Source of the DNA: Eubacteriales bacterium
GTDB lineage: Bacteria; Bacillota; Clostridia; Lachnospirales; Lachnospiraceae
NCBI GenBank assembly: GCA_030536855.1
Contig: JAUNPK010000021.1
Coordinates: 1 to 50,655, forward strand
Direction: 5' to 3'
DNA: 50,655 bases
Shown piece after piece: positions 1-8,871 of this stretch. Numbering within the stretch: the first letter of the stretch is position 1; every line of letters begins with the position of its first letter. The translations under genes and the position numbers were made by a program. The notes under the pieces are model-generated. The model ran no database searches. It was not told where the DNA came from and saw only the letters and a program-made list of their open reading frames with translations.

Positions 1-672
1 CATATCCCTCATCATACCCATCTCTTCTCACAACCTTCATGTGTTTTTCCATATCATACTCAGTAAACATAATTTCCAACACCTCCGCTCTCTGATTAGC
101 CAGAATATCCCTTAAAACATCCTCGTTAATGCAGCACAGCTCTGCATTAACTTGATGTTGTGTCCTACATTAATATTAACAACCCGGGCTGTGCATTGTA
201 AAGCAGAAATATCTTCAACATTTTCTATATTTTTATCTGTCGCCCATTCCGGAAGTGAAAAGGAATCTGTGAGTTTCAGAATCCGGTTATCCGGCTGTTC
301 CTTTGTTCCGTTATAAAATACTATGAACTGTGGAATTGGCAGAGGAATTAAGCTTGTGCTGTAAAGTCTTGTCTCGTCTTTGATAATCTTCTTATAAAGA
401 CTTGCAAAATAGATAAGCCCTCGTATGGGCATGTTAGGATTAAATGAGCTCTGCTGCTCATATAGATTGAGGACAGATGTGATAATATATGAAATATCAT
501 TGTGCATATTCATATATATGGCATCCTCAATTGTGTTGATTTCTATGTCTTCTTCATTAGTATAATGGGTGGAATTAATGGCGTTATACAACTCCAGTAA
601 ATCCTTCTTCTCCCGGAATACAAGTTTAAACATCCTGTCCTTGTATTCCCTGTTGATATTAAATTCTTCCAA
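1..672 (-). pseudogene. Rpn-family nuclease/transposase pseudogene with internal deletion
   Basis: The 5' part (672 to 112) encodes 186 residues typical of the Rpn/PD-(D/E)XK transposase-like family of Lachnospiraceae: an EEFNINREYKDRMFK start, a LYNAIN block, a VLNLYEQQSSFNPNMPIRG block and a FIVFYNGT block. The family continues well beyond this point, but here the frame ends soon after an INVGHN-like block. The expected C-terminal piece is present in another frame from about 128 down to the window edge: it reads NEDVLRDILANQRAEVLEIM, then MFTEYDMEKHMKVV. The linker helix region that normally joins the two blocks (roughly 40 residues) is missing, so an internal deletion plus frameshift explains the break better than a sequencing slip. 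Translation would start at TTG (670-672) behind AGGAGG. Family members promote recombination or act in defence; this copy is probably inactive. The gene continues past base 1. Confidence 0.75.
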
Positions 673-766
673 TAGGCAAATTTCCTCCTAAATATTATTG
701 TGGCTACAGGAATTTACAATCTTGCTTACCTAATTCCTAACACTTTTACCATTAACCTTCTTGCAC

Positions 767-846
767 AGTTGTGCGGTTATTCGGTTGCTGAATTCCCCGA
801 TTATTCAGTTGTGCGGTTATTCAGTTGCTGAATTCCCCGGTTATTC
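767..846. repeat. Two tandem copies of a 40-bp repeat upstream of the Rpn pseudogene
   Basis: Two 40-bp units (767-806 and 807-846) differ at only a few positions; each contains GTGCGGTTATTC, then GTTGCTGAATTCCCCG. A third unit starts at 847 and decays at once. The gap from 673 to 1097 otherwise holds very AT-rich DNA without an open frame and a terminator at its right end. Confidence 0.8.
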
Positions 847-1052
847 AGCTCTTGTGTTGCAGAGTTCTTTAATCACTCGGTTATCTTTTTATATATAACC
901 TGTAATCACCCTGTCAGCATCATTCCTGCTTTAGCATTATTTGTTTACTAATCATATTAATATCTATATATTTAGTATATATTATATATTGTTAAATTAC
1001 AAGCGAAAATTTTTAAAAATTATATTTAAAGTATATTAAAAATAAACTGCAT

Positions 1053-1090
1053 AAAAAATGCCGCTCCAACGATTTATCATCATTGAAGCG
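1053..1090 (-). terminator. Rho-independent terminator of the transglutaminase-like gene
   Basis: On the minus strand CGCTTCAA (1090-1083) pairs with TTGGAGCG (1069-1062), with one G-T pair, and is followed by a run of six T just after GC. It lies 8 bases past the stop codon of the upstream gene. Confidence 0.75.
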
Positions 1091-1097
1091 ATTTTCC

Positions 1098-2150
1098 TTA
1101 TTTCCTGACTTTTTTTCTATAAACAGTTAAACCCACAATCACAATTGTTACTATTGTCGCAACTACCAATATTAATAATATAATCTTATATTCTTGTTGT
1201 TTTGGGTTAGCTTCATTCGGATACTCTGTTACATTATAATTAATTTCAAAATTTTCATCATTGTCGGTATTACTGATATTGTCCGTATCATCAATCCCGC
1301 TTATACTTCCTTCATTGTAAGAATGATCCGCTATCGTTATATTATATATGTTAGCTCTACTATCAGTTCCAAATAGAAAGAATTTCTCTTTATCTCCATA
1401 AAGCCTGCCAAATGTAGCATCCACATAATATGTTTCTCCATCAACTTTAACAGCATTCCAAGCATGAGCAACCCCGCTTATGTTCCCCGCACAAATATAG
1501 CTCTCAACACCAAGCTTTTCCATAATAATCTGAAAGCTTTCTGCATAACCTGAACACACAGAGGTCCCTTCAACTATTGCAGAGTATGGTGTACCTTTTA
1601 CATAACTATGGTCATATGCCACATTTTCGCATAAATAATTATATGCTTTGCTAATTTTCTCATAATCAGTATCACCATTACAACTTTCGGCAATCTGGAG
1701 CAATCTGGCATCTGCCTGCAAATACATCTCTTTGGTGTACCCCTTTGAGTGTGTTTCCAAAGCTTCTCTTGTAACATGCAGTAATTGATATCCATCTCCA
1801 AATGTGCCGCTCAAATCAATAGTTTCATATATACTTCTAAATGCCATATCAGAATATTTTGAAAAAAGACCACCATTACCACTATTTCCAATAGCTGATA
1901 CTTCTTTAACATTCTCATCTTTTATTACAACATAGATGCCCTCTTTATCCTCATAACAAGTTGTGTCAGCGTAATTTTTTATATATTCCATTATCTCTGT
2001 CTGATTTTTAAAATATAACCATCCTTTAGATTTACAAACTTCGGTAATATCTGTATTATCTGCTCTAACCTCATATAATTCAGTTATAATAAAAGAACTA
2101 ATGCAAAAAAGAGTAAATAATAACACCAATATTCTATTATTCTTCTTCAT
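1098..2150 (-). CDS. Membrane-anchored transglutaminase-like (TGc) domain protein
   Basis: About 350 residues. The chosen ATG (2150) has AGAGGA eight bases upstream; an ATG 18 bases earlier has no such site. An N-terminal hydrophobic stretch (MKKNNRILVLLFTLFCISS) is an export signal or anchor. The transglutaminase-like core carries the expected Cys-His-Asp order: EGTSVCSGYAESF, then GVAHAWNAVKV, then TYYVDATFG. A second hydrophobic helix followed by YRKKVRK ends the protein, so the domain is probably displayed outside the cell and held by its C-terminus. Extracellular TGc proteins of Clostridia act as cysteine peptidases or in cross-linking; the substrate here is unknown. The gene is preceded by the pectate lyase terminator and followed by its own, so it appears monocistronic. 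Confidence 0.8.
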   Translation of the reverse strand: MKKNNRILVLLFTLFCISSFIITELYEVRADNTDITEVCKSKGWLYFKNQTEIMEYIKNYADTTCYEDKEGIYVVIKDENVKEVSAIGNSGNGGLFSKYSDMAFRSIYETIDLSGTFGDGYQLLHVTREALETHSKGYTKEMYLQADARLLQIAESCNGDTDYEKISKAYNYLCENVAYDHSYVKGTPYSAIVEGTSVCSGYAESFQIIMEKLGVESYICAGNISGVAHAWNAVKVDGETYYVDATFGRLYGDKEKFFLFGTDSRANIYNITIADHSYNEGSISGIDDTDNISNTDNDENFEINYNVTEYPNEANPKQQEYKIILLILVVATIVTIVIVGLTVYRKKVRK

Positions 2151-2230
2151 AATGTAATCCTCTAACACTTTATCCTACTTTATTATAATGATAAGACCTG
2201 CATCTTCACTTTGTCTAGCAGATTCTACAT

Positions 2231-2277
2231 TAAAAAACGGTCGGTGCATACCCTGCGATATGTCCCGACCGTAAAAA
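2231..2277 (-). terminator. Strong terminator after the pectate lyase gene
   Basis: ACGGTCGG (2237-2244) pairs with CCGACCGT (2265-2272). The minus strand then runs into TTTTTT. A-rich flanks on both sides could let it work in both directions. Confidence 0.9.
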
Positions 2278-2291
2278 CTACATAATTTTAA

Positions 2292-5200
2292 TTAAGCAAC
2301 TTTTTTCTTATTTTCGTAAACTGCAACACCTACTACAATTGCCATTGCTGCTATAAGAAGAATTACCCATACAAATGTATTGTTTGTATCTCCTGTTAAT
2401 GCGCCCTCGCTACCAGCTCTTGAAATTGTCTCTGAAGCAAGTGACTGTGATGCGCTTAACAATCTTGACATCTCCTCTGTATCCAATATGCTTGCAAGTA
2501 TTGCCTGTGACTCTGCTGTAAGTACAGGTGCTTTATCAAGTGCATTTGCACCAACACCCTGACCTACCTTCTGTCTTCCTGCTGTTGATAACATAAGAAG
2601 TCCATTAAGATTAATTGTTCCATCTGAATTTCTTGTAAATGGAAGTTCTGAATACTTAACCGGAACAACTGATGCAAGCAACATCATCTCACCTGTCAAC
2701 GGTGCTACTGAACTTGTAAGTGCTGTTCTGTCTGCCTTTGTATCAATTGATACAAAATCTTCTTCAATAAGTATAGATGAATCATTTGCACTTCCTGATG
2801 CTGAACCCCAATAGTAATCAGTTGCCTTGTACAACTTAGTCTTGTCCTGAGTTCCCTTTTCCTTCAATGTGTCAGCCACATCTTTATAAATTGTTCTGTA
2901 TGAAAGAACACCATAAGCTGTGTAGTCTGTATTCTTTGCGTCATTTGTGTAAAGTGCCACATTGCTAGCACCATTGTTAAATGATGTACAACTGATTACA
3001 ATATTATCCGGACAAGAGTTACTATCAATACCCTTTGCCTTATTATCAAATGCTACTGAGTTAATGATCAAGTGTCCACCTGTCATACTTGAACCACCCA
3101 TCTTGAATCCGTTACCGTTACCGGCATTAGTTCCATCCTCAAGGAAACCATTTGCATAAGCTACACAGTTAATAATCATTACTCTTGGAATTGCACCTGT
3201 CTCTGGCTTAGCAAAGAGATCCCATCCATCATCGGCATTATTTGAAGCAACACATCCTATGAATACATTGCCCTTGCCACATGTTAATTTAGCTGCAAAA
3301 CCATCTGCATCTTCATAACCTGCATCTGCATTATTACGTGAATGGCAGTTCTTAATTGTATTGTATGCAGGCCAATCTTCCTTCTCCTGATCCGCTGAGA
3401 ATCTTGAGATTTGGATACCTGTGTTACCGTTATTGTATGTATTTACAGCATCAAGTGTATTGTAGCTACCACATATATGGATACCATTTCTACCATTTGC
3501 TGAATTAGTTACATCAATATTTTGTACTGTCCAATAGTTACCACAGATTGTCATACCTTCACCTAATGTTCCCTTGAAGTCAAGAACTACTCTTGTTCCT
3601 TCTTCTGCCGGCATTAAATAAATGTTATTATCTGCTGTACCATTAATTCCAAATGGAATGAGTACATTGTTAACAATATTGTATTCACCTGGGAGAAGAA
3701 GAATCTTCTGTCCCGGTCTTGCAAATGATACCGCATTGTAAAGATCAATAGGATTTGCTTTTGTTCCCTTACCTGCATTAATCTGTGCTGACTGCGAGTA
3801 CGTCTCATTAGCCTTTGCTTCATCTACCGCTTTAGTAGCATCTGCACTTACATAAATGAGATCACCTGTGAAAGCTGCATATGTTACGCTCTTTGTAACT
3901 TCTACAACATCATAGGATGTCGGCTTGCTATACTCACCAAATACAAAATTCTCGTCAGGTGTAAGTGTAATAACAAACTTATTTGAACCTGCCTTAAGTG
4001 TTGTGTCAAAACTAAATGGAACATCTGCTTTAACATCAGCTTCTGCAACAACTGCACTATCCTTTGTTACAACTACATGTCCATCTACATTTGCCTTACC
4101 CTTAAGTGCGTAATCCAGGCTACTTGCTGTGCTTGATGATGATACGCCTAACTTAACATCAATATATTCAATAGGTCTTTCTTCAGCAGGAGCATCCTGT
4201 GAAGGGTCAATTGTTGTAAGTGATACATCGCTAAATGTTACATCGCATGTTCTTGATGCAAAGAAACCTGCATATACATAATCGCTGTCTAACTTGCTGA
4301 GAGCCTCAGTGTCATAGTACTTCTTTGTTGTAGTGTTTCCCTGCTCATCAGTGTAGCTTACAAAATAACCTGTATTGTTCTTTGTAATTGTAAGTTTAAA
4401 TGTTTCTAATTCAGCAACTGTTGTACCCTTGAATGTCGCATCTGTGTTAGTGTACTTACCAATAATATTGTAGGTACCTGCATCCTTAGCTACCTGTGAA
4501 GACTCAAGCGTTGTTATTGTTGTCTTAAATTGATTATTAATTGCATCTTGATCATTGTCCTGTAACTTAGAAAGATTATCCTTAGTTACACCAACCTTCT
4601 CCTGTGAACCAATACCAAGTTTCATAGATATCTTATCACCAGACTGTGCTATTGAAGCTTCACCTGTTTCTTCATCCTTTGCACTATAGTATTCAACCTT
4701 AGTTACAGAAGCCATATATGAGTTATTCCAGAACACAGAAGGATCACCATTAGTTCCAACAGCGTCTGCTGCCATAAGACCAAATCCTTCCTGTCCATTA
4801 GTATATGTCCACTTATTAACAGTTGCTTTAGCTGTCAATGTAAAGTTCTGGCTTGTAGGAATCTGAGCATAGTAGAAAGCTAAACCATCTGTACTAGCAG
4901 GTACTATCTTACCCTTGTTTCCTAAACTCCAAACATTAACAGAGCCATCTCCCGAATTAACATCTCCTGAATATCCATTGAAAGACTTTGACTTATCAGA
5001 AATATTGTTCTTATCAACTGATACACCCTGTCCAAATGCAGAGAACTTCCAAGCAAACTGTTCGTGATCTGCTACTGTTTGTTTCTTCTCTGTTGATACT
5101 TTTGCATTATCTAAAGTTCTCATTGCTGTAACCTTGAATGTATAAGTAGCACCAACTGTTAAACTTTCTGTTGTTGCCTTAAGATCTGTTGTAGACTCTA

Positions 5201-7556
5201 CTAAGGTCTTATACTCTCCACCTTCAGCCTTGTACTCAACCTTGTAAGCTGTAGCTTCCTTGACAGCTTCCCAAGAAACTTCAATCTTGCTTTCTTTTGC
5301 CGTTCTTGTGCTTACAATAGGAGTAGCCAACTTAACAATAAAACCTTCTACTGTCTTATTATCTGACTTGTATGTTTTCTCAACGCCAGTTCTCTTCGCC
5401 TCAGCTAAGAATGTATATGTATCTGTATCCTCTGGCTCAAATTCTAATTCGTTAGAACTACTATTCCACTTTGTAATAGACTTTGTATCAACCACTTCAC
5501 CCTTAGAATTCTTCATGGTAACGTCAATTGAACCAGCACCGTATGTACCAATTTCACCGTTAACCGTTACTGTAATCTTCTGATTTTCGTTATCAACAAC
5601 AGCTGATGAAACAGAAACACCTTCATAGATATCCCAATTATCTGCAAAAGGAGTAAATGAATCTGTTAATTTCGAAGCATCAAAAACTGTCTCTTCTCCC
5701 TTAACAATCTTTAAATTCTGAACTTTTGCTGAACAACCTTCAATCGCAAAACCTACATAAACATCTCCTGCCAAACTTTCATCTAAATCCGAAGCTGTTT
5801 TAGTTGCAATTTCTTTCCCGTCTTTATCTGAAACGGTTAAGCTGTAACTTGAACCTGTTCTCTTAAGCGTTACCTTGTATAGTGTATCTAATGTATATGG
5901 TAATGCTGTACTATTTGCACCCAACTTAGCTGCACCATATGATGTTGTATATCTGTAGAATACATTATCCTGTACACTACTGTTCACACCTCTAAAGCCA
6001 ATTGCAGCTGGTTTACAAGTTGAATCAACAGATGTAAATGCACCTACATAAATACCACCTGTACTACTATTTGGCTTAGAATTTACTGTAACATCCGCTG
6101 AAACTGTAAAATCTGTACCTGCAGCTATCTTATTGTCTAATACTACATAAGATAAGTTCTTTGGACCTGTTGATGCAAAACCACCTTCAGTACTTGGCTG
6201 AGCAACCGTAATGTCCCCTTTTTCCCTAATTACTGTAAGTTTTCCTTCTGCATCAGTATCTGTAATTTTCATTCCCGGAATAGCATTACTTGTATCTGCA
6301 TTAAGATCAGCTCTAGCTTCTTTTACCTCACTTTCTTTGATAGCACTATCACTATTTCTTTTTCCTACAACTTTTACATTATAGTATAAGCCACTAGTGA
6401 GATTTTTTGCCTCATACTTATTGCTTCCGTCGTTAACTTTTCCTGTAGGAGTGCTTGGTATTTGACTACCCTTTTCCCAAACATAAACATCATACTCATC
6501 TGCTTCTGTTGCTCCCCATGAAACGGTAATCTTCTCCGCTCCTGATGTTAATGTAATTTCTGGTGCCGCTAAAGGAGCAGCATATGTAATTTCATTATTC
6601 GTTGTTGCACTTTCGACAACTTTATCCTCAACTAAAATTCCTCGTCCTACTATACGATACTTATATGTACCTGAAGAACTAAGAGTGTCCTGATATCGCC
6701 ATGTACCATCTGCTCCTGTGTATTTTGCAATATCCTCCCAGTCTTTATATGTATCATCATCACCTTTTGCCGAACGCTGAAGTACATAATATGCTTTAGG
6801 TCCGTTGTTATTAGCTGTTAAACCACCTGTAATATTAACCTTAGTTCCATCTGTGCTGTCCTTTTCAGCAGTTATTGAAACTGGTGTAGGCCCATCTAAC
6901 GTCTCAAATGTACCTGTTGCCTCTACACTGAATAATCTTATTTCACAAACATCAGTTTTCCCAGATTTCTGAGAACAATATATATAATATTCATCATTTG
7001 CCTGTGCATCTGTGATTGTAATGTTGTCATTCTTTGTAAGCTTAGCGCTAGTTATTTGCTGTTTTGCAAAAGAATATGCTTCACCCCTTTTTCTAACAAT
7101 ACAGAAATATATTCCTGTATTGTTATTGGCTAAACTCAGTTTTAAATCACATGCTTTACCAACTGTTATCTTAAAATATCCCTTACTTGGAACAGCAGCA
7201 GAAGCATCTTCTCCACCTGCTACATCGTAAGGAACACCTTCTCCCTTTGCTGGTGGTAATGCCTTAATATAATCATTGTAAGATGATCCGTCAGAAGCTT
7301 TTGTTATTTTTATGTCATAACCATCTATTGTTGCTACCGGAGTATTGGAACCATCTTCTATTTTTTCTGTAAAAGATGTAGCTGTATTTTCCAGCGTTCC
7401 ACCCTCATAATCATACTCTAATGATCCCTGTACAGTAGCCGCCTTTGTTGTCTTAACAAACAAGCCGCTTAACATGGTTACGGGTAACAATCCCACAACC
7501 ATAATTACAGCCATAACTATAGCTGTTATCCTTTGTTTCTTCCTTATCCTTTTCAA
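2292..7556 (-). CDS. Very large surface-anchored PL9-type pectate lyase with FN3-like modules
   Basis: 1,754 residues. Start is TTG at 7554-7556, preceded by AAGGAGG at good spacing. A signal peptide ends near residue 40 (TTKA|ATVQ). Fibronectin-type-III-like modules are visible around residues 330-415 (ITVSWGATEADEYDVYVW) and 730-820 (IEVSWEAVKEATAYKVEY), between jelly-roll-like carbohydrate-binding segments. From about 1250 to 1600 comes a right-handed beta-helix of polysaccharide lyase family 9: DADGFAAKLTCGKGN, NNADDGWDLF and GNGFKMGG match the calcium-binding aspartates and catalytic lysine region of Pel9-type enzymes. The C-terminus is a single membrane helix followed by NKKKVA, without LPXTG, so the lyase is probably tethered to the membrane. 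It would cut polygalacturonan outside the cell. A transcript of its own is indicated by the promoter at 7705-7733 and the terminator downstream. Confidence 0.85.
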   Translation of the reverse strand: MKRIRKKQRITAIVMAVIMVVGLLPVTMLSGLFVKTTKAATVQGSLEYDYEGGTLENTATSFTEKIEDGSNTPVATIDGYDIKITKASDGSSYNDYIKALPPAKGEGVPYDVAGGEDASAAVPSKGYFKITVGKACDLKLSLANNNTGIYFCIVRKRGEAYSFAKQQITSAKLTKNDNITITDAQANDEYYIYCSQKSGKTDVCEIRLFSVEATGTFETLDGPTPVSITAEKDSTDGTKVNITGGLTANNNGPKAYYVLQRSAKGDDDTYKDWEDIAKYTGADGTWRYQDTLSSSGTYKYRIVGRGILVEDKVVESATTNNEITYAAPLAAPEITLTSGAEKITVSWGATEADEYDVYVWEKGSQIPSTPTGKVNDGSNKYEAKNLTSGLYYNVKVVGKRNSDSAIKESEVKEARADLNADTSNAIPGMKITDTDAEGKLTVIREKGDITVAQPSTEGGFASTGPKNLSYVVLDNKIAAGTDFTVSADVTVNSKPNSSTGGIYVGAFTSVDSTCKPAAIGFRGVNSSVQDNVFYRYTTSYGAAKLGANSTALPYTLDTLYKVTLKRTGSSYSLTVSDKDGKEIATKTASDLDESLAGDVYVGFAIEGCSAKVQNLKIVKGEETVFDASKLTDSFTPFADNWDIYEGVSVSSAVVDNENQKITVTVNGEIGTYGAGSIDVTMKNSKGEVVDTKSITKWNSSSNELEFEPEDTDTYTFLAEAKRTGVEKTYKSDNKTVEGFIVKLATPIVSTRTAKESKIEVSWEAVKEATAYKVEYKAEGGEYKTLVESTTDLKATTESLTVGATYTFKVTAMRTLDNAKVSTEKKQTVADHEQFAWKFSAFGQGVSVDKNNISDKSKSFNGYSGDVNSGDGSVNVWSLGNKGKIVPASTDGLAFYYAQIPTSQNFTLTAKATVNKWTYTNGQEGFGLMAADAVGTNGDPSVFWNNSYMASVTKVEYYSAKDEETGEASIAQSGDKISMKLGIGSQEKVGVTKDNLSKLQDNDQDAINNQFKTTITTLESSQVAKDAGTYNIIGKYTNTDATFKGTTVAELETFKLTITKNNTGYFVSYTDEQGNTTTKKYYDTEALSKLDSDYVYAGFFASRTCDVTFSDVSLTTIDPSQDAPAEERPIEYIDVKLGVSSSSTASSLDYALKGKANVDGHVVVTKDSAVVAEADVKADVPFSFDTTLKAGSNKFVITLTPDENFVFGEYSKPTSYDVVEVTKSVTYAAFTGDLIYVSADATKAVDEAKANETYSQSAQINAGKGTKANPIDLYNAVSFARPGQKILLLPGEYNIVNNVLIPFGINGTADNNIYLMPAEEGTRVVLDFKGTLGEGMTICGNYWTVQNIDVTNSANGRNGIHICGSYNTLDAVNTYNNGNTGIQISRFSADQEKEDWPAYNTIKNCHSRNNADAGYEDADGFAAKLTCGKGNVFIGCVASNNADDGWDLFAKPETGAIPRVMIINCVAYANGFLEDGTNAGNGNGFKMGGSSMTGGHLIINSVAFDNKAKGIDSNSCPDNIVISCTSFNNGASNVALYTNDAKNTDYTAYGVLSYRTIYKDVADTLKEKGTQDKTKLYKATDYYWGSASGSANDSSILIEEDFVSIDTKADRTALTSSVAPLTGEMMLLASVVPVKYSELPFTRNSDGTINLNGLLMLSTAGRQKVGQGVGANALDKAPVLTAESQAILASILDTEEMSRLLSASQSLASETISRAGSEGALTGDTNNTFVWVILLIAAMAIVVGVAVYENKKKVA

Positions 7557-7704
7557 TTAGGATTACCTCCTTCTTTATAATATCTTCAGATGAACCCATC
7601 TGTATCCCATCGGAAAGCGTTGTAACAATAAAATTTATTAGTCATATTAACCAAATAAAAGTATAATATATTTTATTATTTAAGCACTTTTCCCAATTAC
7701 TATT

Positions 7705-7733
7705 ACAATATCACGATACAATCTGATTGTCAA
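7705..7733 (-). promoter_or_regulatory. Sigma-A-like promoter of the pectate lyase gene
   Basis: On the minus strand, a perfect -35 TTGACA (7733-7728), a 17-base spacer and a -10-like TATTGT (7710-7705). The leader is about 145 bases. Between the promoter and the DUF362 stop (7740-7805) lies an imperfect duplication of CTTTGAGTT/CCCTTAGA-type sequence. Confidence 0.65.
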
Positions 7734-7814
7734 TTGAGTTTCCCCTTAGAGATGTCTTTTTCTTTGAGTTCCTTTGAGTTTTCCCTTAGATGTCTTTCTC
7801 TTCAGTTTTTACCA

Positions 7815-8831
7815 TTAAATTGAATCGCCGGAATTATTAAAAGGTACTACTCCCTCAACCGCCGTTTTTGGTGAGATTCTTGTATCTTCATTATCTATAT
7901 CAATTAAAATATAACGGTCATTTCCCATGCCCAGTTCTTTCATATAAGATAACTGGCGGTGTCCGTGCCGGCTCTGAATCCTTTCCACCAGATCTGCATG
8001 GTCTTTTTCATCCAGTGCATACACCAAATCTACAGATGCCTGGTCCGCTGCAAGAATGTCAACCGACGCAACAATTCCTATATTCGGCGTCACAACAGGG
8101 AGTGCTGCGCATCCTTCGCAGTCACAGGAAACAGACATATTTCTCAGCACATTGATATAAGCAACATTTTTTCCAAAATGGTCTATTGCGGCCTTGGTGG
8201 ATTCCGTCATACGTTCCATAAACTCTTCTTTGCTTATATCCCACATATTATCCGAACCCGGAGTGGTATGAATCATACCTTTTCCTATTCGTCCGTCTGC
8301 ACACCCTATACCTAAATTTTTATTAGAGCCACCGAAACCGCCCTGGGTATGTCCCTTGAAATGGGTCAATGCTAACATGGAATCGTAATTTAGTATATTT
8401 TTACCCATTGACATCTCTGTAAACCATTTTCCACCTATTACAGGCAGATTAGTAGTTCCATCTTCATCCATAATATCTACCGGGCAAAATGTCCATCCGT
8501 TTACCTTCAACGTTTCTCTGTGCTGCTTAGTGGTATATCTGTCTCCCTCGTAATATGTATTTGTCTCAACAATAGTTGCCCCGGGAATATCCTTTTCTAT
8601 CAGTTCCTTTACCCACGGTCTTGGAATAATGTTAGGCCCGTTTTTCTCCCCGGTATGCAGCTTTACAGCCACTCTCCCGGTTAAATGCTCACTGATTTTT
8701 CCATAAATTTTGCGAAGCCCTTCTGCTGAAAGATCCCTCGTAAAATATACTATGGATTCATTTCCCTTTCTTTCCTCATAGGGTACATAACGGTTTCCTT
8801 CCGTTCCCGGTGTGATTTTTCTGTAATTCAT
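7815..8831 (-). CDS. DUF362 domain protein
   Basis: 338 residues from the ATG at 8831, which has AAAGGAGA five bases upstream; a longer frame to 8885 lacks a site and would overlap the GH43 gene. The sequence shows the DUF362 core: GRVAVKLHTGEKNGPNIIPRPWV near the start, TNTYYEGDRYTT, then LTHFKGHTQGGFGGSNKNLG and a CDCEGCAALPVV cysteine cluster. Relatives often carry 4Fe-4S centres; here only the CxCxxC group (8120 region) is seen, so a metal site is possible but unproven. The biochemical role of the family is not established. It follows the GH43 gene with a 40-base gap on the same strand, so the two are likely cotranscribed. Confidence 0.75.
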   Translation of the reverse strand: MNYRKITPGTEGNRYVPYEERKGNESIVYFTRDLSAEGLRKIYGKISEHLTGRVAVKLHTGEKNGPNIIPRPWVKELIEKDIPGATIVETNTYYEGDRYTTKQHRETLKVNGWTFCPVDIMDEDGTTNLPVIGGKWFTEMSMGKNILNYDSMLALTHFKGHTQGGFGGSNKNLGIGCADGRIGKGMIHTTPGSDNMWDISKEEFMERMTESTKAAIDHFGKNVAYINVLRNMSVSCDCEGCAALPVVTPNIGIVASVDILAADQASVDLVYALDEKDHADLVERIQSRHGHRQLSYMKELGMGNDRYILIDIDNEDTRISPKTAVEGVVPFNNSGDSI

Positions 8832-8871
8832 TACAGTCTCCTTTCCCCAACACATTTTGATGGATATTTTC

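Noticed and set aside
767-850. CRISPR-like repeats
   Set aside because: Only two adjoining 40-bp units without spacers; a simple tandem duplication.
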